DNA of 51,068 nucleotides from an uncultured Clostridia bacterium (GTDB taxonomy: Bacteria; Bacillota; Clostridia; Christensenellales; UBA3700): the NCBI GenBank assembly GCA_947038565.1, contig CAMQWP010000014.1, positions 1 through 51,068 on the forward strand. Direction: 5' to 3'. Numbering within the stretch: the first letter of the stretch is position 1; each line of letters opens with the position of its first letter. This document shows, one piece after another, positions 43,765 to 51,068 of this stretch. The position numbers were made by a program, and so were the translations under genes. Under the pieces are notes generated by a model, which saw nothing but the letters and a program-made list of their open reading frames with translations, ran no database searches and was not told where the DNA came from.

Positions 43765-44391
43765 CTAAATTTCATTAATACTGTCTTGAAACTGTAAAGC
43801 TCGTTTTTGATAAGTTTTTCTTTGTTCTTCCGTTGTATTATATTCTTTATATAATTTAGTTTTTGTATTGTACTCAAATAATATCACCATAGCAAAGATA
43901 AATATTTTATCAAATGTTATATCTACATCAATATTGTTAATTACTCTGCGAAAATCATTCGGAGTCGATACATGGTCACTAAATATAAATAGACAATTAT
44001 TTGTACACTGTTCATATGATTTTAATTTCCAGATTTTATTTTTAATGCACTTAATTGTTTCTTGAACCTTTTCCAAAATGCCACTTAATTGACTATTATT
44101 CCATGCTATTACATTGTCAATATTTGATAATGTTCCCATAAATTTTGGATTAATTTTTCCTGCCATTGCTTGCATTTGCTCAAATTCATTATCACCGTTG
44201 TACTCTCGTTGAAAAACTGCGTAACATTGTCCTTCGTAAGGGCTAATATCTCTCGTTACTTCAATTCCGATACTTCTATCTTTACATATTAAATCTGGAT
44301 TTTCACGATGTCTAAGTGTAATTGGAAAAATGTCTTCCATTGCTAATCTAGCATATTCTTCAAAATATTCTTTTTGAAATCTATGTACCAT
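43765..44391 (-). CDS. PD-(D/E)XK nuclease-like protein
   Basis: A 208-residue soluble protein. NPDLICKDRSIGIEVTR (residues about 31-47) fits the PD-(D/E)XK core: Asp in PDL, then Glu-x-Thr on the next strand (E-V-T in place of E-x-K). The upstream helix FEEYARLAMED could supply the third acidic residue. The rest is helical and beta strands (NCLFIFSDHV, KIFIFAMVILFEY). AAAGGAG precedes the ATG. It is the first gene of a two-gene operon with the membrane coiled-coil protein, next to serine recombinases: the setting of a defence or mobile-element cargo pair. The missing Lys makes cleavage uncertain. Confidence 0.6.
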   Translation of the reverse strand: MVHRFQKEYFEEYARLAMEDIFPITLRHRENPDLICKDRSIGIEVTRDISPYEGQCYAVFQREYNGDNEFEQMQAMAGKINPKFMGTLSNIDNVIAWNNSQLSGILEKVQETIKCIKNKIWKLKSYEQCTNNCLFIFSDHVSTPNDFRRVINNIDVDITFDKIFIFAMVILFEYNTKTKLYKEYNTTEEQRKTYQKRALQFQDSINEI

Positions 44392-44547
44392 AAAATATTT
44401 TCTCCTTTACTTCTTGTTAAATGAGTTGCTTATCGTATTGTTCTTACCGATAGCTACCTTTTTAGAGTTGTACAATTTGCTACCTGAGTCATCTTCAGTC
44501 CTAAAATAAAATTACTCATCCAGTATCTCATTTTTTTTCTTAATTAT

Positions 44548-44576
44548 ATTATATCGAAATTTCTATAATTAAGCAA
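44548..44576 (-). promoter_or_regulatory. Promoter of the nuclease/membrane pair
   Basis: Minus strand TTGCTT, 17 bases, TATAAT, about 160 bases before the start codon. The 5' leader has no visible structure. Confidence 0.65.
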
Positions 44577-44705
44577 GTTATATTGAATATTCTATATCTT
44601 TTATTTTTATATACTCTATTGTAGCCACCATAAGGAGGTCCATACAAAATGCAAACAATGCTGTCTCTCAATTTTAACTTATGAATTGTAACTCTCATAA
44701 AAAAA

Positions 44706-44754
44706 AGAGCCAACTGCCCAAGTGTAATCACCTAGGTAGTCAGCTCTTTTTTTA
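44706..44754. terminator. Bidirectional terminator after the recombinase gene
   Basis: AGAGC ... AACTGCC / GGTAGT ... GCTCT with T runs on both sides. It ends the recombinase transcript just after its stop codon. Confidence 0.8.
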
Positions 44755-44757
44755 TTT

Positions 44758-46356
44758 CTAAATTGCCATTGTGTATGTAAGTCCGCACTTGAAGTATATC
44801 TCAATTTCATGCTTATGTTTTACTATTATTTTCTCGACTAATGCTTTCAGCAAATCTCCATTAAAGGTTTCTATGTTTCCCACCATGTCTAGCATGTTAC
44901 GCATCTCTTCCATTCTTGATACTGAAGTATTTGAATGCTCATTACTTGCTGTCATGACTCCTCTATCAGCTAATAGTTTCTCTAGATTTAGTGCAATGGT
45001 ATCGTAGCTTATAATATAATCTTCTCTAGTCAATCTGCCGTCCCTGCTATCTCTATTCAGTTGCAACATTTGATTTTGCGCTGTTTCGATTTTACTATCT
45101 ATTTTGATTATCGTTTGGTCATCTTTTTCAGCCACTATACTTATTATATTCTCTTGCAACCTTTCTCTGAACTGGTCTCTACTTTCTATTAATCTTTTCA
45201 ACGATTCCACGAATGCTTGCTCTAGTACAGCTTCCTTTATTGGCAGCTCCTTGCATTCTTGGTTCTTGCTAGATTGCTTTAGCAAGCAAACCCAAATCGG
45301 GGTTTTGACATCTCCGTTCCATTGTGAATGCCTACGGTACTTTGTGCCACACTCCCCACAATACAATAAACCACTAAAGGCATACTGGCTTGAATATCTG
45401 CCCAATCCGCTATCTGTCACTCCTCTTACCCTCTTTCTCTTTTCGATTTCAACCCTTGCCATCTCAGCCATTTCGCTAGTTACTATTGCAGGGTGCGACT
45501 GCATTATCTCAAACCTATCAACCTGTCCTTCGTTCTTTTTTCTCTTTGTCAAAAAGTCAACTGAATAGGTCTTTTGAAGTATTGCATTGCCCTCATACTT
45601 CTCGTTTGTCAGCATGGATAGTATTGTTGACCTATGCCACTTTTCGTTGCCTTGTGGGCTCTTAATGCCGTCACTCTCTAGCCTGTCGATAATCTCTCCA
45701 TATGTTTTGCCTGCTATGAATTCTCGGTATATTCGCCTTACTATCTCAGCCTCTTCTGGCACGATAACTATGTTCTTGTCCTCGTCTTTGGTATATCCTA
45801 GAAAGCAAGTTGTGTTGAGCATTATTTCACCTCTCTCGAACTTCTTCTTCCATGTCCACTTCAAGTTGGTTGAGATACTCCTACTCTCTTCTTCTGCAAT
45901 TGAACTCATGATAGAAAGTAACAAGTCAGTTCCAGCTGACAAGGTATCTAGACTTTCTTTTTCGAAGTAAATACTGATACCTATTTCTTTAAGCTGCATA
46001 ACATAATCCTTGCAATCTCTTGCATTTCTTGCAAACCTTGAGATTGATTTCGTAATCACTTTGTCAATCTTTCCATCTCTACAGTCTTGAATCATTCTTT
46101 GGAATTCCTTACGGTTCTTTGCCGACTTTCCACTTATCCCTTCATCAGCATAGATCCCAGCAAACTCCCAATTCGGCTTGCCTTGAATATACTCACTGTA
46201 ATGACTTACTTGCAATTCATAGCTTGATTCTTGCTCTTCACTATCCGTTGAAACTCTGCAATATGCACATACCCTCTCTCTTGCTAGGCGTCTGCCACCA
46301 TTGATTTCATTTCTAGTCCTCGATGGTATTACGGTAACTGTTCTTTGTGTTGTCAT
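44758..46356 (-). CDS. Large serine recombinase
   Basis: A 532-residue site-specific recombinase. The resolvase domain has the nucleophile S36 in YCRVSTDS and ITKSISRFARNARD. A recombinase domain follows (GYTKDEDKNIVIVPEEAEIV ... WHRSTILSMLTNEKY), then a zinc ribbon (LYCGECGTKYRR ... C) near residue 340, a coiled coil (about 405-450) and the C-terminus. All parts are intact, so it can integrate or excise an element. GAGAGGTT precedes the ATG. It is the last of three recombinase frames in a row. The attachment sites were not found; the tRNA-like repeats near 42.2-42.7 kb are more typical of tyrosine integrases. Confidence 0.93.
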   Translation of the reverse strand: MTTQRTVTVIPSRTRNEINGGRRLARERVCAYCRVSTDSEEQESSYELQVSHYSEYIQGKPNWEFAGIYADEGISGKSAKNRKEFQRMIQDCRDGKIDKVITKSISRFARNARDCKDYVMQLKEIGISIYFEKESLDTLSAGTDLLLSIMSSIAEEESRSISTNLKWTWKKKFERGEIMLNTTCFLGYTKDEDKNIVIVPEEAEIVRRIYREFIAGKTYGEIIDRLESDGIKSPQGNEKWHRSTILSMLTNEKYEGNAILQKTYSVDFLTKRKKNEGQVDRFEIMQSHPAIVTSEMAEMARVEIEKRKRVRGVTDSGLGRYSSQYAFSGLLYCGECGTKYRRHSQWNGDVKTPIWVCLLKQSSKNQECKELPIKEAVLEQAFVESLKRLIESRDQFRERLQENIISIVAEKDDQTIIKIDSKIETAQNQMLQLNRDSRDGRLTREDYIISYDTIALNLEKLLADRGVMTASNEHSNTSVSRMEEMRNMLDMVGNIETFNGDLLKALVEKIIVKHKHEIEIYFKCGLTYTMAI

Positions 46357-46378
46357 TATTGTAACCTCTCTTTATCTT

Positions 46379-46849
46379 TTATTTTACGCATTTTAAATCG
46401 GTGGATATAATTCTATTATCTTCTTCTATAAGCACATTCAACACGGCAAGCAGTAACTCAGTGCTAGAGTGCGAGGTATCTATGTATTCTTTTTCAAACC
46501 ACACACCTATGCCTAGTTCTTTTAGTTTCATAATATAGTGTTTGCTGTCTTGAGCATTTCTTGCAAACCTTGAGATTGATTTCGTAATTACCTTGTCAAT
46601 CTTTCCATCTATGCAGTCTTGAATCATTTTTTTGAATTCCTTATGCGTACCTGGTCTTCTATTTTTTTCCGCATATACCATAGTTAATTCACTGTTAGAA
46701 TTCTTTTCAGCATAGCAATTGTACGAATTGTTTATATGTTTATCAAACGAATCCATGCCATCATCATACCTTGGTATTTTACTATAAACACCAACCCTCT
46801 CTATTTTAGGGCCATCTTGAGTTGTTTCTTTATTTTTTTGTGTTGTCAT
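46379..46849 (-). CDS. Truncated serine recombinase domain without catalytic Ser
   Basis: A 156-residue protein similar to the resolvase domain of its neighbour (MIQDCIDGKIDKVITKSISR, FARNAQDSKHYIMKLKELGI). The nucleophile motif YCRVSTD is replaced by YSKIPRY, so the Ser is lost. It ends where the recombinase domain would start (ISTDLKCVK). I start it at 46849, where AAGGAGGT precedes the ATG. The frame overlaps the upstream recombinase fragment by 20 bases. It cannot catalyse recombination, but might heterodimerise with the intact enzyme. It may also simply be decaying. Confidence 0.75.
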   Translation of the reverse strand: MTTQKNKETTQDGPKIERVGVYSKIPRYDDGMDSFDKHINNSYNCYAEKNSNSELTMVYAEKNRRPGTHKEFKKMIQDCIDGKIDKVITKSISRFARNAQDSKHYIMKLKELGIGVWFEKEYIDTSHSSTELLLAVLNVLIEEDNRIISTDLKCVK

Positions 46850-47582
46850 TATTGTACCTCCTTGTCGTTTCATATCCATTTATAAAAACAAAAGTGACAG
46901 TCCAATCATTGACTATCACCTTATCTAAATAATTTATTATTGCATCGTCCATTGTTTCGCCTTTTTGCAATGGCTGAACTTCACACTGCCTTTTTCTTTC
47001 AAGGCTAATTTCCTCTTGAACAGAGTCCCTCTCTGCCACTATTTCTCGCAAATCACTAGAATACATTTCAAGACTAACAAATCCCTTTGCATGCATTTTA
47101 TTGAGTTCTTGCTCGTTTATCCTAAGCACCTCACGCCTATCCAACAATTCCTGAATATTGCATTCTCCGTGATTGGCATTAATGCACTCCTCGTAACTTT
47201 CACTGAATAGTACTTTCAGCACTTCATCTTTAACCGAATGGTTATTACAAAGTTTCAAATGCCCACGATTTTGCTTATTGTAGCAACCCCAGAACTCATT
47301 CTTTAACACTCCCTTGTAGTAGGCATTTTTATGTCTGAACCCAGCTCCACAATCTCCGCACACTATCTTACTCCTAAAAGCATACTTTGGTGTCGTCAAG
47401 TGCTGATTTGTATTAATAGTCCTTTGTGCTTTAATGATTTTAACCTTATCAAAAACTTCTCTACTAATTATAGGCTCATGAGTATTCTCTATTACTACTA
47501 GTGGAGCTGAGGGGTTCTCATTGTTATTCGTGACCATTTTGCCATTGTGCAAATACTCTTTCTGCATGATAGTGTGCCCCAC
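46830..47582 (-). pseudogene. Serine recombinase, C-terminal part
   Basis: A 250-codon frame equal to the C-terminal half of a large serine recombinase: GHTIMQKEYLHNGKMV (end of recombinase domain), zinc ribbon (VCGDCGAGFRHK ... FWGCYNK ... C), coiled coil (LLDRREVLRINEQELNKM) and C-terminal strand. The 5' half is missing: upstream the frame runs through AAAAAGGTG directly into the poly-C repeat at 47588. The GTG used as start is internal sequence. In related elements three such genes often stand in a row. Confidence 0.75.
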
Positions 47583-47584
47583 CT

Positions 47585-47671
47585 TTTTGATTAATGATAT
47601 ATTTCGTGTGAGTTTACCCCCCCGCTGACGGGGCGAATTGCCCTAGGCTTTTGACCTCCCCCCCCCCAACA
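47585..47671 (+). repeat. Poly-C repeat segment, copy 3 (partial)
   Basis: GATATATTTCGTGTGAGTTT and the C run are shared with copies 1 and 2. The middle differs (GACGGGGCGAATTGCCC) and the segment ends in a run of ten C. It joins a recombinase fragment on one side and the IS21 remains on the other. Confidence 0.7.
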
Positions 47672-47681
47672 ATTCGTAATT

Positions 47682-47726
47682 AATCTCACGCTATGTAGGT
47701 TTTACCCACATGTCGTGAGATTTTTG
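47682..47726. terminator. Hairpin downstream of istB
   Basis: AATCTCACG ... CGTGAGATT with an inner stem (ATGT.GG / CC.ACAT), then TTTTG on the plus strand. It may be a terminator. The rest of 47727-47875 is AT-rich without genes. Confidence 0.55.
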
Positions 47727-47875
47727 TTTGTTGTTAATATCATTAATCAAAATGTAAGACACTAAAACTATATAAAACTCTTTCGAGTATCATTTTCAAA
47801 TTTAATGTTTAGGTATTATTATTTCCGGCTTAATTTCCCTATTAATTTATAAGTTAATCTTAATTAATTAAATCA

Positions 47876-48610
47876 CTATTTCTTGAGATGTTTCTTTTGA
47901 CCACCATAATCCATAACTTCCTGAAAGACTTCGTCCAAACTCAATATTTGCGCATCTGCAGTTAGTCTATCCATCAGCGTTTCCATTAAGTGCTTATCAT
48001 CAACTGCGTCTTTCCATTCAGATAATACACGGTTAGTTACAACTACTATACTTCGTGTTTCATTTAAGAATATCAAAATCTTATACAGCAGTTGCAAATC
48101 CTCTCTACTCAAATTCATGTACATTACTTCATCAACAATTATTAAATCACATTCGCTCATATACCTATGCATACCTTGTAGCTTTGGCGTGTTGCTTTTA
48201 TTCTTCGCAACATCGATCAATGTTTCTATCGTGATGTAATATGCCTTACAACCTTGCTTAATAGCCTCGACTCCTAGCTTAACTGCAAGGCTAGTATTAC
48301 CAATGCCACACTTGCCCGTAATGATTAGATTACTATATTTCTCTAACTACTGAAGTTTTAGTAGCTCATTTATTTGCCATGATGTCACACCACTAGTCCT
48401 AGTTATATCGAAACTACACTGAGGCAATTTGCTCAATTTCTGCTTCTTCATTATAGCTCTATCACCACGGATATTTAACTCTTGTTGCAACACGCTTTGC
48501 AAGAAATCAATATTGCTTATTCCACTTTCTTTCAGTTCAATCGCTCCAGCTGCCATACTCTGTAAATCCAACTTCCTTGCTAGGTCTTTAATCATTTGTA
48601 CTTGTGCCAT
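47876..48610 (-). pseudogene. istB: IS21 IstB, interrupted and with altered Walker A
   Basis: One frame in two open parts, 48347-48610 and up to 47876, separated by an in-frame TAG (LLKLQ-stop-LEKYSNLIITG). IstB is the AAA+ helper ATPase that activates IstA. Its Walker A should be GxxGxGKT/S; here it reads GKCGIGNTS, with Asn for the essential Lys. Walker B (LIIVDEVMYM) and the sensor part (VVVTNRVLSEW) remain. Two independent lesions make it non-functional. Its start overlaps the istA frame by 23 bases, the usual IS21 arrangement. Confidence 0.85.
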
Positions 48611-50080
48611 ACTCTTCCTCCTTTATTTGTATTGCCCTTAACTTACATCGACTCAGTTGCGTATAATATGTTAACTTTCTTACTGAATGCACACCATGAT
48701 TATAAATCATATAAGATAGTATTTCTTCTAGTTTATGCTTCTGAATATTGTTGCAATGTGTCATCGCCTCAAGCATACTTGTCTTAGTGAAATACGCCAT
48801 GCTTTTGACTAGTGTTACACAGTGCATTGATGTATATCTAGGAGCCTTGTTTTCCATTCCATCTACGAAAGTAATGACTACACTATCATTATCAAGCAAC
48901 CTTACGATATGCTCTTTTGCCGTCGGTATCGCAGTAGTACCATCACCGATCGAAAGCACATTACCCTCGTCGTATACTTGCACATCATCTCATCAGTCAA
49001 GGCGTCGAACATAATGAGCACTCCATCACTTTCCTCAATCCTGACTCGCTCACAAGTACGCTGTGACTCATACGGTATTACATATTGGTTTTTCTTGTAC
49101 AAAATGTGAGTACCTTTCCTAACATAGAACACTTTTTGATCAGCGACTACACACGGCTTGACAGGCACAAGTAGTTTTGCCTCATTCTCGAATAGCATTC
49201 TCGAATAGCATTCTCGGTGTCGCATTCTTATGATAATCAAAGGTGCAGTTGCTACCCTTATCCAGCCATTCCAAACATAGCGAGTTTAGTGAATCAATTC
49301 CACAATATACTCTGCCATCAAGAAAATGCCTCTTAGTGTGTCCGACTATTGCCTCGACCCTACCCTTACTCATCGGATCATACGCATGACAGAGAAAAAT
49401 ACTAAATCCAACCTTCTTCACGTATTCTTCAAAGTCTTTTACTAAGATTATATTGCCGTAATTCTCCGATACAACAAACACCCTATCTTGATCATATACT
49501 AGCATTTGAGGTCTTCCACCAAAGTATCTGAATGCGTATTCATGTGCAATGATAGATGTTGCAGTTGTGAATGGTTCGCTATTAAAATATACAAATCTCA
49601 TATTGCTATAACTGAGTACCATTACAAAAAAGTATATCCGTCTAAACCCACCATATATATCTACAATCTTGAATTGTCCAAAATCAACTTGCCCTTCATA
49701 CCCAGGCTCTGGCGTACTTCTTATACCTCGCCGCCTTGATTCTTCATGTTGCACATATCCAGTTTGCTCACGTAACAACTTCACATACCGATAGAATGTC
49801 GCTCGCTTGTAATTAAACTCTGGGAATATTTCCCTAAGCCGATACAGCAAATTAGTCTCTCTTACTTGTGGGCATATTTTTATAATGTCTAGTATGCAAT
49901 CACGGTAATGCTCAATTCCTGATATCGTCTTTCGCAGGTACTCTCATATTCTTCATCCTTCATCGATATGTAACGCTGTACAGTTCGATAATCCATACGC
50001 ATTTTCTTCGATATCTGAGACATGTTCATTCCTAAATTACTCAGCTCTTTTACCATCTTAAACTTCTCACTTCCTATCAT
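48588..50080 (-). pseudogene. istA: IS21 IstA, frameshifted
   Basis: Starts after AAGGAGG with an HTH (NMSQISKKMRMDYRTVQRYI). A frameshift near 49910 leads into the main frame 49182-49850 with the DDE core (GQVDFGQ, YDQDRVF, SKGRVEAIVG). A 13-bp tandem duplication (about 49185-49212, ATTCTCGAATAGC twice) shifts the frame again; a third shift lies near 48985. Sense continues to the stop at 48588. This copy differs strongly from the istA at 5355, so the window has two distinct IS21 lineages. Confidence 0.85.
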
Positions 50081-50150
50081 TTATTATCCTCCTTATATTA
50101 TATTTTCCACAACATGCATCTTCAAATCATACACATCACCCTTTTAACAT

Positions 50151-50187
50151 GAAAATAACCACGATATAATATATCATGGTTATTTTC
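50151..50187. terminator. Strong inverted repeat
   Basis: GAAAATAACCACGATAT, loop AAT, ATATCATGGTTATTTTC: a 17-bp stem with one mismatch. It lies between the IS21 element and the permease gene and probably terminates transcripts in both directions. The remaining 50081-50478 shows no gene. Confidence 0.7.
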
Positions 50188-50478
50188 TTAAACTATTAAT
50201 TTACTACTTTTCTACTGACATTTATCCATAGATATTTCGTACTATAAACATACGGAGTATACTTAATAGAACATACATAACCCTCCATTGAAATAGTATC
50301 TATCGACACCATCATATGTGATCTATCAATAGAAAGCGAATTACACTATAAACTGATACTTAAATTAAAAAACACTTTATACTTCTCCAAAATCGTATTA
50401 TTACTTTTCAATTGTACCTTTTCCCATGACAATCATTCTCTAATATTTATTCAAGTTAATTATTTTGCCTATAACTAA

Positions 50479-51068
50479 TTACAAATCCTTAATTAGGTCT
50501 ATTGGCTTTGCCTTAGACTTAGTTATTATAGGGACTATACTACCTATGATACCTATGGCTATACTTAGTCCAAACATCGCGACAAACTCAACTATTGTTA
50601 CGACTAAATAGTTTATTGTGAAGAAATATTTAATATTAGATACCACCAGAACGTATGCCAGTACTGGCAAGCATATACAAGCTATTAGTGCCGATAATGC
50701 TGTAATTATTAGTGCTTCCATTAGATAAATCAGCATGACACTTCTATTACTCATACCCATAGCTCTTAAAATACCTACTTGCTTTTTGCTATCATTTATA
50801 GACGATATTATAACATTCAACATTAGGGCTATAGAAAACAATCCAAAAGCAATAGATGCATATAGTCCCATCTCTGCATAAGTTTTTATACTACTTCTCA
50901 TACTCATCAAATCATACGATAAAAATGTAACAATGCTGATATCCGCTTCATTAAATTCTGACAACAATTTTATATTTTCCTTATTGTCGGCAGTAAAAGA
51001 TGTATTAATTCCTTTTATTTGATTATCCTTATGGACATCGTACATGAAATCATCACTTATGATTATAT
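50479..51068 (-). CDS. FtsX/MacB-type permease, C-terminal part (cut by window edge)
   Basis: The frame is open to the right edge, so the gene is partial; at least 196 codons are visible. A piece of the extracellular domain is followed by three TMs (YASIAFGLFSIALMLNVII, LIYLMEALIITALSALIA, IVEFVAMFGLSIAIGIIG) and the conserved tail KSKAKPIDLIKDL. The stretch KKQVGILRAMGMSNRSVMLI is the typical FtsX loop. It is probably the end of another fused or separate MacB-like transporter similar to those at 27.5-32.4 kb. Confidence 0.88.
   Translation of the reverse strand, partial: IIISDDFMYDVHKDNQIKGINTSFTADNKENIKLLSEFNEADISIVTFLSYDLMSMRSSIKTYAEMGLYASIAFGLFSIALMLNVIISSINDSKKQVGILRAMGMSNRSVMLIYLMEALIITALSALIACICLPVLAYVLVVSNIKYFFTINYLVVTIVEFVAMFGLSIAIGIIGSIVPIITKSKAKPIDLIKDL

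Noticed and set aside
17920..48610. Several broken frames (RHS twice, istB, secreted protein) are interrupted by TAG, which could hint at amber reassignment
   Set aside because: TAG also ends apparently normal genes (agrA locus 1, the ABC transporter at 29958, the nuclease-like gene, the intact serine recombinase), and the same broken genes also carry frameshifts. Ordinary decay explains it.
1..51068. CRISPR arrays and Cas genes
   Set aside because: No regularly spaced repeat-spacer pattern was seen. The repeated units present are IS boxes, LytTR-type pairs and tRNA-like pieces.

Overview
The window is low-GC DNA with strong Shine-Dalgarno sites, sigma-A type promoters (TTGNNN-17-TATAAT) and Gram-positive protein families: agr quorum sensing, InlB-type B repeats, lipobox lipoproteins and MacB/FtsX ABC transporters. 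It looks like a Bacillota genome, class Clostridia, probably a gut-type lineage. I cannot name the species. Almost every gene is on the minus strand. The content is accessory: mobile elements, defence genes, surface proteins and many decaying genes.

Layout. 0-1.1 kb: end of a phage-tail-like gene. 1.1-4.0 kb: agr locus 1 (transcribed A-C-B) with no agrD. 4.0-6.7 kb: a fragment of an IS21-type transposase, an RHS pre-toxin fragment and an IS21-type copy with a full istA but no istB. 6.65-17.6 kb: a defence island with a YwbE-like protein, an RNase III-like protein lacking two catalytic residues, and a type I restriction-modification operon (hsdM, hsdS, hsdR). Two Kiwa-like genes (kwaB-like, kwaA-like) sit between hsdM and hsdS. 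Upstream are a 40-residue protein, a candidate small RNA on the plus strand, and a second pair made of a half-length HsdS and an HsdM-like protein with degenerate catalytic motifs. 17.7-22.3 kb: a broken RHS/YD-repeat gene. 22.4-23.4 kb: a tRNA-3'-end-like repeat and a second, decayed IS21-type copy.

23.6-27.4 kb: an ABC exporter (one ATPase, two FtsX-type permeases) behind a broken secreted-protein gene; one permease has a run of nine G as its ribosome binding site. 27.5-38.2 kb: two fused ATPase-permease ABC transporters, then four reading frames that appear to be one large secreted InlB-repeat/glycine-rich protein broken by three small indels, and a lipoprotein. 38.4-41.3 kb: agr locus 2 (A-C-B-D), complete, with a short agrD encoding a CWGWF-type autoinducer. 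It lies directly upstream of the surface operon in the same orientation, so quorum control of those genes is plausible. 41.5-42.8 kb: gene remnants, a DUF3781 gene and a cluster of tRNA-3'-end-like sequences. 42.9-44.4 kb: an uncharacterised pair of a PD-(D/E)XK-like nuclease and a membrane coiled-coil protein. 44.7-47.6 kb: one intact and two partial serine recombinases. 47.6-50.1 kb: a decayed IS21 istA-istB pair. 50.5 kb to the end: the C-terminus of another FtsX-type permease.

The strongest candidates for new biology are the Kiwa-like module inside the R-M operon together with the inactive-looking HsdM/HsdS pair, the nuclease/membrane pair at 43-44 kb, and the regulatory design of the two agr loci: matched 21-bp-spaced direct repeats before both agrB genes, and a hairpin that hides the agrB ribosome binding site in locus 1.
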